A stretch of DNA of 64,000 bases from Brachynemurus nebulosus (lineage: Eukaryota; Arthropoda; Insecta; Neuroptera; Myrmeleontidae): contig JAPWDM010000006.1 in assembly GCA_035578155.1 (NCBI GenBank), positions 12,726,305-12,790,304 of the forward strand, read 5' to 3'. Position numbers and translations under genes: made by a program. Below the pieces are notes generated by a model. The model ran no database searches, was not told the origin of the DNA, and worked only from the letters and a program-made list of their open reading frames with translations. The first letter of the stretch is position 1, and each line of letters begins with the position of its first letter. Of the stretch, positions 12,490-26,220 are shown one piece after another.

Positions 12490-12495
12490 AATAAA
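12490..12495 (+). terminator. Polyadenylation signal, F-box/LRR gene
   Basis: AATAAA about 415 bp after the stop codon and the first good candidate downstream; it is followed by T-rich sequence. Confidence 0.5.
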
Positions 12496-12679
12496 GTTTG
12501 ATTAAAAAAAATAAATTTTCTTGTTTTTATTTATATATTTTTTTTTCAGAACGATTATGTGTAGTTGATGAGTAAATAAAAATATGTTTGTCAGTGCGCT
12601 TCTGATTACTAAATTTGATGTATAGAGCTTCTAAATTTTATCACCAGAGGGCATACGCGCTATCTTTTCGTTAGAGTCC

Positions 12680-12970
12680 CTATAATAAATAGAGTCGTGA
12701 CATGTCATCCATTTTGTATCCAAAACAGAGCGGGAAGCTTTAAAATTAATTATCACATATTTGGGTAAATATTTTTGAGTACATAATTATTGTTAAGTTA
12801 TGAATTAATGAACAATTAAAAATTTTTAATTTAATTATTCTTTTTAAGTTAAACTAAATGGTCTTTGATAACATTTAATTTATTTCCAATGTATTTTACG
12901 AAAACTTTGGATACAAAATGCCGGAACCAATCAGCGTTCAGCTCACATCTCACCACTCTATTTATTATAG
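12680..12970. mobile_element. Short MITE-like inverted-repeat element
   Basis: CTATAATAAATAGAGT at 12680-12695 is matched in inverse at 12955-12970. A second inverted pair lies just inside: ATTTTGTATCCAAA at 12711 against TTTGGATACAAAATG at 12906-12920. About 290 bp, non-coding. Confidence 0.6.
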
Positions 12971-12979
12971 ACACTTTTC

Positions 12980-15568
12980 AACGCCAATACGCTTATGTAT
13001 TAATTACCATTTTTGATTATTAAATGAATAATTAAATACCTTAAAATGGAGTGGATTCGGAATATTTTTTTAACCATTAATCACGTGATCAGAAATGGGC
13101 TGTGACGTCACATTCTCTTACCTATACTTTGATCGATTATCCTACTCTAATCAAACATAACTATGGAAATTAACCCAAAAATTATATTTGTTTTCTTAGT
13201 TTTAAGACAATTAATAGTTTTTTTCTTCTTAAATTTCCAACATTATTTTTAAAAATTAAAAAATATATGTGTCCAGATTTAGTCAAATTTAATAAACAAA
13301 TTTGTCGGCAAATTCTCTTATTAATTCCCCATACGTATCTATTCAACCCGGATGTGACCAAATCTCATTTTGAAGCTCAATATTTTTTTACAAACGGTGA
13401 GAAAAAGTTAAAAAAATGATAAAAAGTAATCTCAACTTCTATTGAAGAGCTCTTTCTGACGATCATGTAAGAGAAAATTTCTATTCCTAGAAAAATTTTT
13501 AGGTTGAAAGACTTAGGAATTATGGAAATCTGATCAAAATGACCACATTATACGGATAACCAGGTCTTTTTTTTGAAAATTCCAATAAAAAAAATAAAAT
13601 TTATTTTAAAGTGATACACAGAAGACTCAATAAAATTAAATCATAGGTACTTAATAAACGAGAACATGTTGATTTCGTGTTAAAAACTTCGATGAAAATG
13701 TTGAAATGCCGTGCATCAAACAATATAACTAGTGGGAACAAAAATAAAACAGTACGTTGTCCGTTCAACCACGTCTTAATATTGATTATTTTTTAAAACG
13801 AAAACAATCGATATTTCACCTAACGCGGAAATTTTATTCCGTCCACCTTATAATCAAATAACATGCAAACGAACAATACGAAATAATTGATAACGCTCCG
13901 GTGTCTTTAAGTGAAATTATTTTATTTTTATATTTTGAATTTTTACGAATAGTTTGAAGAATTTCAGTTTATTTTATTTAATATTATTGTGCGAGATTTT
14001 GGAAACGTTACCAGTTGGACGGTAAAGTGATTTTAACAGGTAAGAATAATTACCGATAAGGCGATAAGGGTAAAGAAATTTAATTAAGTTTAAGGCACTA
14101 TTCTAGTCTAGAATTTTTTTAAAAGCAAAAGGAAAATGTCCTCAAAAAGAAAATTAAAAATTTTCAAAATTTTCAAAATTAGAGTCATTTTAATACGGTA
14201 GATTTCGGTATCAGTATCTGGAGTTCTTGAAACTAATTTTTTTTAAGATGGTTAAACATGATGTCTCGAGTTCTACTTATCTAATCGATTTCCAATTTAG
14301 CACGCACCTTAAAAATACATGCTGCTTTATGGTAGGAACTAAGAATATTGCAAAATTTTTATTTTTACTATTCTTAAAAAATTAAAAACTTGGGAAAAAA
14401 CGTAAAAAAAAAAGTTTTTTTTTTTTAAACAGCCGCCATTTTTAGATTCTTAAATTTTTTGTTAATTGTAGTTCCTGCCAGAATGACAACTTTCTAATCC
14501 AAAATTTTTTCTTTTTTTTTTTTTTTTTTGTTGCAGATGAGCACAAACCCTAAAGTCATGTCAACCAGCGCACCATTTTTTTGCATGGCTATATTTAAAT
14601 CGCTATAAATCCTTGAATGAATTTTTTTTTATATATTTTAAAATATCAATAAATAGATGGTAAAAAAATGGACAGAAAAGCTGAAATTTTTGCTTTCTAG
14701 ACTAGAACACCCCCTTAATAATATAGTAAATTTTTCAAAAATTTTAGAATTTTTTTTGTTTATTTTAACAAATCTTTTAAGTAACCAAAAACTTTAAAGT
14801 TAAGATAATTTGGGATTTTTTTTTTTAAATAGTGGGAATTCTAAAATTTTATAAAATGTAAAACCAAGACTAAATTAACAACTTTCAACGCCGGAATTTC
14901 TAATTTTCTGCCCCTTTTTTTTTGATAATTTCATTCAGGGTATTATTCAGGGTATTCATATTCAGGGTATTATTCTGGGGATTTAGAAAATTCAATTCCG
15001 AATTGTCGGGATTTTTAAATATCAACCCCGATTTCTAGATCTCGGGATTATAATGCAAATGCAAAATAAATTACCCTTCCATATAAAGATAAAAATTTGT
15101 AAAAACAGTAAAAAAGATTTGAATAATGAATTCATCAGTTTCAAAAAAGTTCAGCTACCATAATATTCCGATCTCGAAATACCCTAAAATCAATCGGGAT
15201 CTAGAAATTTTGAAATTTGATGCCTTATTATTGATCCAACTCAATTTACGTGTTATCAATTTTCATGAAAAAATTCATTTTAGAATACTTTGTTGGTACA
15301 AACTGATGAAAAATGTCGAAAATATAAAATTTTTCGCAAAAATACTTCTAAAATTATTATTGGTTGAAAAAATTTTTTATATCATTTAAAATTTAACCAG
15401 GGTTTTTATGAAGCTCACATTAAGTACTTTCGTAAACGTCAAGAAATATTAAACTGAAAATAATTTTACTTTGTGAAAATTTACAAAGTAGTTAACAGTT
15501 ATGCAAAAGATTACTTTTTTCGAATGACTTAATCTGGGCTTAAGTTTGAATTTTTTCTATTGTAGTTT
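12980..15568. other. Gene-free AT-rich stretch; possible untranslated exon near 14040
   Basis: No convincing coding frame on either strand. Sequence ending TTTTAACAG at 14040 is followed by GTAAGAATAA, a good donor, and could be a non-coding first exon of the Ly6 gene downstream; this is speculative. Short GGGTATTATTCAGG and CGGGATCTAGA-type repeats occur at 14935-15200. Confidence 0.4.
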
Positions 15569-15612
15569 AAATACCCCTGTCGCAGCATCTGCATAACATA
15601 GCGAATTTCCAA
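15569..15612 (+). mobile_element. Terminal fragment of the dispersed microsatellite element (family H head)
   Basis: ATACCCCTGTCGCAGCATCT followed by GCATAACATAGCGAATTTCC matches the heads at about 29152-29196 and 42539-42578, and in reverse at about 25160-25192. Here it directly precedes the satellite array. Confidence 0.75.
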
Positions 15613-15913
15613 ATCTTGGGCACTGGCGGATCTCATCTAAGACCTGTACCTATTTAAAATAGTTTAGCTTTCTAAGAGTAAAAGAATTTTTAAAATCGGT
15701 TGGGTAATTAGTTTTGGTATTTTTAGGGACCCAAGAACCCGAACGAATTTTGTGCAGCATAGTTGTATCCATCTAAAATAATTTAGTTCTCTAGCAGTGA
15801 GAAATTTTTTAGCATCTTTTCGATAGCTTATTACTGGCGTTTTCGGATCTGCAAGATCCCGGTGGATCTCATTAAAAAATCAGCTCGACCGTATATTCTA
15901 GGCGGACTTTATG

Positions 15914-16005
<92 letters not shown>

Positions 16006-17780
16006 AACCCGTTGTGTAGCATTCTACGCCGCATTTGCATCCGCAGGACAGTTGTGGATCTCAGATAACACAACCTGTACCTATCTAAAATAGTTTACCT
16101 CCGTAATAGTAAAAAGGTTTCAAAATCGGTCAGTTATTTTATTTTTGACACTTTTAGGTCCTACTGACACTTCAGACCTTACATAACGTAATCTATATGT
16201 ATCTAAAATAGCTTAGCTCCCCAACAGTGAAAAAATTTTCAAAATCGGTCGGCTAGTTTATTTTTGACGCTTTTGGATCCAATGGACCCTAGCAGACTTT
16301 ACATAACGTAATCTATATTTATCTAAAATAGTTTAGCTCTGTAACAGTGAAAAAATTTTCAAAATCGGTCGGTTAGTTTATTTTTACCACTTTTGGGCCC
16401 CATGGACCCTGGCGGACCCTAAATAACGTAATGTATGTCTATCTAAAATAGTTAGTTCCCCAACTGTGAAAAAATTTTCAAAATCGGTCGGCTAGTTTAT
16501 TTTTGACACTTTTGGATCCCATGGACCCTGGCAGACCTTACATAACGTAATCTATATTTATCTAAAATAGTTTAGCTCTGTAACAGTGAAAAAATTTTCA
16601 AAATCGGTCAGTTAGTTTATTTTTGACACTTCTGGATCCTATGGACCCTGGCAGACCTTACATAACGTAATCTATACTTATCTAAAATAGTTTAGCTCTG
16701 TAACAGTGAAAAAATTTTCAAAATCGGTCAGTTAGTTTATTTTTGACACTTTTGGGTTCTATGGACCTTGGTGGACCTTACATAACGTAATTTATATTTA
16801 TCTAAAATAGTTTAGCTCTGTAACAGTGAAAAAATTTTCAAAATCGGTCAGTTAGTTTATTTTTGACACTTCTGGATCCTATGGACCCTGGCAGGCCTTA
16901 CATAACGGAATCTATATTTATCTAAAACAGTTTAGCTCTGTAACAGCGAAAAAATTTTCAAAATCGATCAGGCAGTTTATTTTTGACACTTCTGGATCCT
17001 ATGGACCCTGGCAGACCTTACATAACGTAATCTATACTTATCTAAAATAGTTTAGCTCTGTAACAGTGAAAAAATTTTCAAAATCGGTCAGTTAGTTTAT
17101 TTTTGACACTTTTGGGTTCTATGGACCTTGGTGGACCTTACATAACGTAATTTATATTTATCTAAAATAGTTTAGCTCTGTAACAGTGAAAAAATTTTCA
17201 AAATCGGTCAGTTAGTTTATTTTTGACACTTCTGGATCCTATGGACCCTGGCAGGCCTTACATAACGGAATCTATATTTATCTAAAACAGTTTAGCTCTG
17301 TAACAGCGAAAAAATTTTCAAAATCGATCAGGCAGTTTATTTTTGACACTTTTGGGTCCTATGGACCCAGGCGGACCTTACATAATGTATTCTAAATCTA
17401 TCTAAAATAGTTTAGCTCTGTAACAGCGAAGAAATTTTTAAAATTGGTCGTTTAGTTTATTTTTTACAATTATGGGATCAGTAAATCCTGGCGAAACTCA
17501 TACAAGTCTAGTACTCTAACAGTAAGAAAAGGGTTCTAAGGATCTCATATAACTTATGGCAGTCCGTAAGCTTCTTGCGGACATCATTTAATTAATTAAT
17601 TCAAATACTTTAACTTACTAACTGTGAAAAATTTTTTAAAATCGATTGGTTAATTAATTTCTGGCCTTTTTAGGTCCCGAAAACCTTGACCTCACATAAA
17701 ATACCTTAAATCCATTTGAAATGGTTTAATTTTTTAACATTATTAATTATTAGTGGAAAAATTTTCAAAATCGATTCAAA
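15613..17780. repeat. 120-bp satellite array with a 360-bp higher-order repeat
   Basis: The phrase TCTAAAATAGTTTAGCTC recurs every 120 bp from about 15640, with the cleanest monomers at 16200-17460. Bases 16621-16980 and 16981-17340 are identical over 360 bp (three distinct monomers), a higher-order repeat. Monomers decay at both ends (15640-15900 and 17560-17780). A (TA)n tract interrupts the array. Scattered short frames in it are not genes. Confidence 0.93.
15916..16001. repeat. (TA)n microsatellite, about 43 units
   Basis: Uninterrupted alternation of T and A within the satellite array. Confidence 0.98.
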
Positions 17781-17955
17781 ATATTTTTCCGTACATACAT
17801 ATGTACATTGTACATATTTTGTTTTGTTTTATATTTAATAATATTTATATCATAACATAATCTTCAATTTCTTGTTTACTTAAAAATTCAATAAAAAAAA
17901 AAAAAACGCCGTGAGCAGCGGGGCCCCATCACGGTAGTCGAATTTTCCCCTTCAT

Positions 17956-18655
17956 CTTCGGTATTGAATGTTTACAAGCGAAATGTGATTGAAAGTCTAC
18001 AACCGAATTGTCATTTTGTTGGTTTCAAAACTGGTCATGAGTGTTCGGCTGATCGAGGCTTTAAAAAAAGGTTTTAAGTATTTAAGGGCTGTATCTCAGT
18101 AAATTTCAATTTTGTGCCGAAAACAGGTAGCAGAACAAAAACCAACACAATTCGTACGAGGGCATTCCTGCCCATGTTTATCCGCTAATTGCCTTTATGT
18201 TTTAGTTTTAAATATTAATAAAAAAGGACCTTAAATAGTAAACTGGAAGGCCTTTATAAAGATATTTTTTCTTTCAAAAAAAAAAAAAAATAAAAAATAA
18301 AAAAAATAAAAAATAAAAAATTATTTCTTCGGTATTGAGTGTCTACAAGCGAAATATAATTGAAAGTCCACAAGCGATTTGTAATTTTGGTGGTTTCAAA
18401 ACTGATAATGAGTGTCCGGTTGATCGGGGCTTTATAAAAAGATTTTAAGTTTTTAAGGGCTGAATCTCAGTAAATTTCAATTTTGTGCCGATAGAAGTTA
18501 ACAGGAAAAAAGCCAACACAATTCGTACGAGGGCATTTCTATCCATGCTTATCCGCCAATTGCCTTTGTGTTTTACTTTTAAATATTAAAAAAGGAACTT
18601 AAATAGTAAACTGGAAGGCTTTTATGAAGATATTTTTTCTTTCCAAAAAAATCCA
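17956..18655. repeat. Two-unit direct repeat, about 371 bp
   Basis: CTTCGGTATTGA starts at 17956 and again at 18327. Similarity continues through ATTCGTACGAGGGCATT and TAGTAAACTGGAAGG. An A-rich tract separates the copies. Non-coding. Confidence 0.9.
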
Positions 18656-18889
18656 AAATTTCTATTTTCTAAATAATAAAAATCCAAAATTCCTAAATAA
18701 TAATTAAATTAATAAATAAACAGTGACTTTAATAACATTTGCAAATTACTTAATATGTATGTATTTCATTTGTTAAAAAATTGTATTCACTTTTTTTTAA
18801 ATTTTTTAAAATTACTATTCGCCTACTTGTATTTAGAATAAACATAATGCTTTTAAAACACATTTAACAATAGCATTCAATTCCGATGT

Positions 18890-19520
18890 AAAAATGGGAG
18901 AAGTGGGGGGAAAAGTGATGCGGACTCCCTACAAGGTACTAGCTGGATACTAACTGAATACACGTACAAAATTTCAGCCCTCTAGGTTTCCTTATGGAGT
19001 CTCTAGACGTGTTAGAAAACAAGCAAAAAAATTAAGGAAATATTGCCGTCAAAATCGTGGGGGTAAGGGTTAAAAGTTAAAACCTCCAAAAATCAGTGTC
19101 TGGCTATTAGCTTAACCTGTACACCAAATTTTAGCCCTCTAGGTTTATTTGGGGAGATTTTGACCCGAACGAAACTGTTAAAAAACAAGAAAAATCATGT
19201 TCTTTTGGGTATAAAAATGGTGGGGGTAGGGGTTAAAAGTCGAGACCCCCAAAAGGCACCCCCTTGATACTAACTCAATCCGAATACAAAATTTCAGCCC
19301 TCTAGGTTTATTCGGGTGACCTGTGCGAGTGGTACAAACTTCGAAAACGTCGAAAATGCATGAAATTGTAGTTTAAAAATGAGGGGGGTGGGGGTAAAAT
19401 ATTAAAACCTCCAAAAAGCACAACCTAGGTACGAACTTTATCAACACACCAAATTTCAACCCTCTACGTTAATTCTGGGGGGCTGGGGGCCTGTTAGATC
19501 CAGCGAAAATCGTTTTTCCC
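18890..19520. repeat. Degenerate tandem repeat, about 160-bp unit
   Basis: Phrases such as CAGCCCTCTAGGTTT and GGGGGTAGGGGTTAAAA recur at about 18975, 19130, 19300 and 19450. G-rich and C-rich patches stand out from the AT-rich surroundings. Non-coding. Confidence 0.6.
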
Positions 19521-19787
19521 CCCTCTACTCCCACCATATCATCCTAGGAAGCTGAATTTTGGATATGTTGTAGATAATTGACCGAAACATTATTTAAAAC
19601 CGGTTTGAAAAAGTTTTATTGCTTTTCAGCCCCCCACGACCCCCTTAAAGGTCGGGTCCGAAAAAATATTTGCCCAAAATTTGACCCCCCTTTGATAGTA
19701 TTGTTGTGCATCGGAATAAGCCCCACTTACCAAATTTCATCTCTTAACTTCCATAGGGGGGCCCTACACATATTAAAAGGTTGCGGG

Positions 19788-19822
<35 letters not shown>

Positions 19823-20317
19823 CATCTTTTTTTTTTACATAATCGTGTTCTACGGGTCCGAAAACGGATAGCGCCCCTGGTCTCGCCTCTCGCAGCTCTT
19901 ATCGTATAGACTGTATAAGTCTAATTTTTCGGAGAAAATTCGACTAAAAAAAAATTCTTCATTACATTAGCTTAGAAAATCTGTTTAATTTACATTTTTT
20001 AACATGGAATAGAACCATGCTAATTATAATGCAATAAATGAGAAACAAAACTCTATACATGTATGTGTGTTATATCTCATATATGTGAATAGTTTTCACT
20101 TGTTCTCACAAAATTCTTTAATAAAAAAGTGAAATATTTTTATACTTATTAAAAACTGAGATATAAATATAAATTACTTATTAGACTAACAAAGAAAGAA
20201 TAAAAGTGAAAATTTACATTTTCTCGCAAAATACTTAAAATAGAAAGAAAATTATAAGAATATTTCCTTCATAATTTTTTTTTTCCTTTTCAACGATGTA
20301 AAAATCGAACTGCCTTA

Positions 20318-20468
20318 TGATAGGATCGAATGATAAAAAATGGCCAGAAAACCTACTTCTGGGCATCCGACGTGTCTGGCTAACGAACTTAGCCAAGCCA
20401 ATTCAGAATCCAGTCCGCACACAAAATTTCATAAGCGTTAGACGTTTCGTTCGAGAGTTATCGCGCGG

Positions 20469-20518
<50 letters not shown>

Positions 20519-20650
20519 TTTAGTGAATATCATTTTCGTATTCTAGGGACCTCAAAACATATTTCTGATATGGTCCCGGGCTTAGGTCGCACCATGACAC
20601 CTGGCGTAAAAGCTGAATTTCCAGTTTTGGAAATTCGCTAATAAAGAACT
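20318..20650 (+). mobile_element. Dispersed element with internal (TA)n, family H, 5'-truncated copy
   Basis: Contains GGCATCCGACGTGTCTGGCT, then CGAGAGTTATCGCGCG, a (TA)n tract (20470-20515), TTAGTGAATAT, GGTCCCGGGCTTAGGTCG and the end GAAATTCGCTA. The same ordered blocks recur at 24183-25192 (reverse) and 42539-43690. Confidence 0.8.
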
Positions 20651-20882
20651 CAACGCGGTTCATTTAAAAATAAAAATAAATTTCTGATTTTAAAATTGTA
20701 CATCCATCAACTTTCATAATATAATATAATGTATTTTTGTTTATATTAAGATGAAAAAGAACATGCTGAAGATAGAATATTGTTGTGTTGAATGTGGAAA
20801 TCACGCATATTGTCAGTCAGAAAAAAATGAATAAGTAAAGGCAGTAAAAGATTGTTTGAGAGGATTTTTGTTGCCAAACAGA

Positions 20883-23617
20883 ATGAAATTGTTGATCAAA
20901 AGAATGCTACGAATCAAGAAGACTTCGTTTGTGTATCATTTGATAACAATATACACCGTTTTAAGTTTTTGTATTTTAATTGGTAAGTAAAAATTAATTT
21001 TTTTTTATATTTCCCAACAATTAAAAGAGTGGAGCAAAACAAAAATTCAATGGTTTTAAACACTATGAACAATATTTTCAATAAAAAATCGAAAAAACAT
21101 AAAGTGATGATTGACTAAATACAAGTTGTTCCGTTTATAAAATAAATTTATTTATTTTAAAATATATCGAAATTTATTAAGGCTATAAATTACTTATTTT
21201 TAGCACAAAATTTTTATTGGTTTTTTGTTTTAGAGATAGATTTTTGAAGTAAAAATTTCTTTAGGCACGTTGAGCGATGTTGGTAGGGGAAATTTTATGG
21301 GTCGCATCACCGACATGCTAATGTTAACAGTATATCTGTAGCTATGAGTATGACGTGTACTCCTATACACATATACATATACCCGATTGTATGATGTGCG
21401 CGTTGAACGCTTTTTGGATGGGTAAAATCTTGTGAGCGCGCATCACCGACATGCTGTACTAGCTGTTCATATATCTGTAGCTACAAGGGTGATGTGTTGT
21501 GCAACGTTAGTGCTGTATATATTCGTTATTTCATAGTTTTAAGTTTTCATTTTTATCTTTAGTCCCCATGGTTGCATATATTTTTTTATGAAATACTTTA
21601 AGGGGGTAAACTTATAATGCACTCGAAGTTACTATCGATAAATGCATATAACCACAAAAATAAATAGTAACCAGAAGAGTAACAGAAAAAACAGGAATGA
21701 TGGTCAGGTAAATTTTGACGACCGAGCTTTGGAAGAAATTGGATGAACGTATTGGTACATATTATTTATTCTTGTGACATAAATTTCTAAAGAATGAAAT
21801 GAAAAAGGCTATTTCCGAAAAAATAAGTGTCTATATAGTTCGATTAGCGCAAGTTTGCGTCTCGGGCATCCTCGTTTTTTGATCCCTTCCCTTTAAAATT
21901 TATTTGCGCGCATACGTGTTTCAGCTGAAAATTAACGACGCATGCGCATAAACAAATTTTAAGTGGAAGGTCTAAAAAGTCGAGTATACCCGAGGCGCAA
22001 AGTCGCGCTAACCAAACTATAAATTAATAACCCTCTAAAAAAAACGGTAGCCAAAACTTATTGCTTTATTATGCTTGGTCTCAAATTTTTGCGAATTTTT
22101 TTCTTTTCTAGTTAACTCAATTGATTGTTTTAAATGCGTTTCAATAAATTGGGACAATCCCGCTTGTGACGACCCATTTCATAACAACAATTCCTACGAT
22201 ATATTGGAATCACCTTGTATGGGTGGAAGAAAAGGGCGAAATGGATTGTTTCCAGCAACCACTTGCATTAAAATAGCTGGCTTTTTTGGTACGTCACTAT
22301 GCCAGTAATAAAAATATGTAAAACTGCAACTACGAATTTGATCTTGCACTGAAATATCTAATTTTCAGATGATAATGACGATCATATTACCGTACGTGGA
22401 TGTGCTTTGGATAGCGGCACATTGACAACGGATACAGAAATTGTTCGAATGTCCCATTGTGGTGGGTTGTACTACGACGACAGGTAGGACTCTCACTATT
22501 CGAATGAAGGTAAACTGGTTCCCTTGATCATTTTTATAGTGTAATTTGCTTCCCGGGTCCCTTAATGATCTATGTAAACTGGCTCCCTACTCTGCAGGGT
22601 GTTGACATGTTAACATTCTACAAAAATTCATGAACATCACAACCATGAATAATAATTTAATTATATAGTATATTGTCAAAACTAACTAAACTAACCTAAC
22701 CTTAACTAACCTTACCACCTAGTTGATTGACATAAAATTGGCGCTAAATTGTCTCAACTATACTTCTCCAAATATATGTGTATAAATTTTAACTGCGATA
22801 ATACTCACTGGAATTCGTATAATTATATTGACAGTATCAATGGTATCAATTGTGAACGTGCGTTCAGTTCGAAAATTTTAAATTTGATAAATCAATAAAT
22901 TAAACATTAGTAAGAAAATATTTTTCGCAAAAATATATAAGCCTTTCTTTTTGTCTAGAGGGTTCCAATATTTTTGAACTGCAGCGTATACACACAAAAA
23001 CAATTGTTGCGATCTCCCGTCGAGATGATCCACCCTTGCTGTTCATTTAGGGAGCCAGTTTACAAAGGTAATAAAAACCAACGGGATACTACTGAAGAAT
23101 TTGGGAGCCACTTTACGTATTCCGTACTGTTCTTAGAAATATATTTTGTTCATAACGTAATAAATACGATGTGATCTCATTTTTTACGTACTGCACATTC
23201 CCAGTTTCCGCCATATTTAAATTACAGTTTATTAATATTTACATGATTCTATTTTGAATGATATATGTATATTAAAGTATTTAAATTCCGTATCTCTAAT
23301 GATGGTTTCTCATCATTGGTTAAAAAAACAATATGGCGTAAGTATGGGAAAAAGTTTGTGATTGGAGGATTGAAAAAGCTGCGCGTTGACACATTTTTGT
23401 TTTAGTGGTGTTTTAATTTTTTGAAACACTGTGTAAAAATCTTTGCTGAGTGAATCATATCTTTTTTTTCAGATACGTTCACGGCTGTTTACAGAGTTGT
23501 GACGATGCTGACGCCTGCAATGAATCTCCGTCCATATTCTCTCAACCAACACCGACGATTACTGTTATTTTTGGAATAATTATACAATGTTTATTGTATA
23601 AATATTTTTTAAAGTAA
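20883..23617 (+). CDS. Ly6/uPAR-domain GPI-anchored protein
   Basis: Exons 20883-20982, 22112-22288, 22369-22483 and 23473-23617 (TAA) join in frame with GT-AG introns to give 178 residues. The N-terminus (MKLLIKRM... then HLITIYTVLSFCILIG) is a signal peptide. The mature part has ten cysteines in a three-finger Ly6 pattern: CFKC at the start, RGC, SHC, and the closing C-N of DACNE. The last 22 residues (TITVIFGIIIQCLLYKYFLK) are hydrophobic, as expected for a GPI-attachment signal. Insect relatives such as quiver, crooked, boudin and bero act at the cell surface in channel regulation, septate junctions or neuronal excitability; which one this matches I cannot say. An upstream untranslated exon is possible. 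Introns hold repeat fragments only. Confidence 0.88.
22660..22740. repeat. Fragment of the about 70-bp dispersed repeat (reverse)
   Basis: ATATTGTCAAAACTAACTAA followed by CTAACCTTAACTAACC and ACCACCTAG is the reverse complement of the 5806-6065 unit. It lies in the third intron of the Ly6 gene. Confidence 0.8.
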
Positions 23618-24307
23618 AATCTGATGATATATTACCACTGACAAATTGCACAAACGTACAATATTGCACCCAAAATGCAAACATCGTTCATTTTATTTAA
23701 AATGAAAATAGTGATGTTATTTTAGTATTAATACAGTTATTAATGGAATGCTGCAATTTTTTTTCGTATAAAATAGATTTTATTTGAAAATGCTATCGAA
23801 TAATAATCGTATTAGTACTTTAGAGAGGCTAAAAATAGTGTAATTTCTTTTAACGTAACCGAATTTTATTGAACATAAGTGCACTTAAGCCTTTTTATAA
23901 TATAATAGATTGTATAATTAAACTGTAGTGGAAAATATAAAATTAATTGATAAATAAATTTATTTATTTTCATTTTATTTTAAAATTCTAACACCAAGAT
24001 TCGGTTAAGGAGATTGGGTTTGAAGTTTTTCATGTTGACAATTTACAAAATGTGTATTCAGTCCCATAATTATCCCATATTTAAGTTTTACTGTGAGAAA
24101 ATGAATTAGGACAAATTTTTACAGGTAAAAATGATAGGAAACTTCATTGTAGATGAACACGATAAAAATGAAATAAAAGTTTGTTTTTAGCGAATTTCAA
24201 GAATGGAATTCAGTTATTACAGCCACTATCATGACGCGACTTGAGCCCGGGACTATGATAGAAATTTGTTTTGAGGTCCCTAGAAACCGAAAATAATATT
24301 CACTAAA

Positions 24308-24888
<581 letters not shown>

Positions 24889-26220
24889 GCGCGATAACTC
24901 TCGAACGAAGTATCTAATTTTTATGAAACTTGGTGAAAACATTGGAAGTCCCCCAAACCCTTGGATGAGTTGGTCAGCCAGATACGTCGGATGCCAGGAA
25001 CATGGGTTTTGTTCTTGCAAAAAATTAGTTTTTTGCGAAAATTTCCACTTATTCAAAAATTTTTGCGAAATTTTTTTACACCATTTAAAAGAGGAGAAAA
25101 AAATACATAAAAAAGGTCTTGAAACTATTCTTCTATGTCAACTAGTTTCCGAGAAAAACAAATTCGCTATGTTATGCAGACAGGGGTATTTTTTTACAAT
25201 TTAACTCATAATATATGTATTAAGTCCCATAAGAATATTGTAGTTTTTTCACTTTAACCATGGAAAAAAAGTTAGGACAGATTTTTACAGCGAAAAAAAT
25301 GGTATAAAACATTTCATTGGTCATTTTATTCCAGGTAAACACGATAAAAACGAAACAAAAATTCGTATTGGTAAATTTAATTGATTTCAGAACTATAGTA
25401 ACAATGTGTTAAATAATAATATGAATTATACTAATTTATTTTATTCGTTAATTTGCCTTACCGTATTACACTTGAGATTTACATTTTTTCTGAATAAATT
25501 TGGGTTTTTTACAACTCAATAAAAGCAATTTAACTTGAAGAACTGTAAATCCAAAAAAGTTTCAGCTTCGCTGTCGCGTTTTTGTTAGTTGACAATTCTT
25601 CTCGTTAAATTGTTAAGCAACAAATTTTCGTTAGACAAACTGAAATTTATTCGAAAAAATACAAACTTATATAATAATAAGTGATAAATTTAACTGATCT
25701 CAAAACCATAGCAACGAAATATTAAATAATAATATGAATTTATTTGTTAAATTGTGTTATTGTATTAAATTCGAGTCTTACATTTTTTCTGAATGAATTT
25801 GTGTTTTCTACAACTCAAATTTGTTGCCTAAAAGCAATTTAACTCGAAAAACTGTCAACCCACCAAAAACAGTCCAACTATGCTGTCGTATTTTTGGTCT
25901 AAGGTTTTTAACTTATTAACTGTTTGCTTTTTATTCCAAATTTTTGAATGCGAGTGTAATTCAGAAGTTAATAATTTAAATCGTGAAAAACCAGAGAAAA
26001 GCCATGAAAAAATATTTAACGCGCGTTAAATAAATTATAGCGTTAAATTTTTGAATTAAAGTAGCCCTCTGGTACATAACGGTTCAAGTTTCGTTAGGTT
26101 TCTTCTTATATATTGCAATGAAGTGCTTGGTGCTTTAATTTTATATTAACCTGCAGAATTTGTGGAAATTTCAGTGATATAGTTTTCAGTTTTCAATTCT
26201 TTTAAAAATAAAAAATTAAT

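Noticed and set aside
15862..16068. Open frame encoding alternating Tyr-Ile
   Set aside because: It is a translation of the (TA)n tract inside the satellite array.
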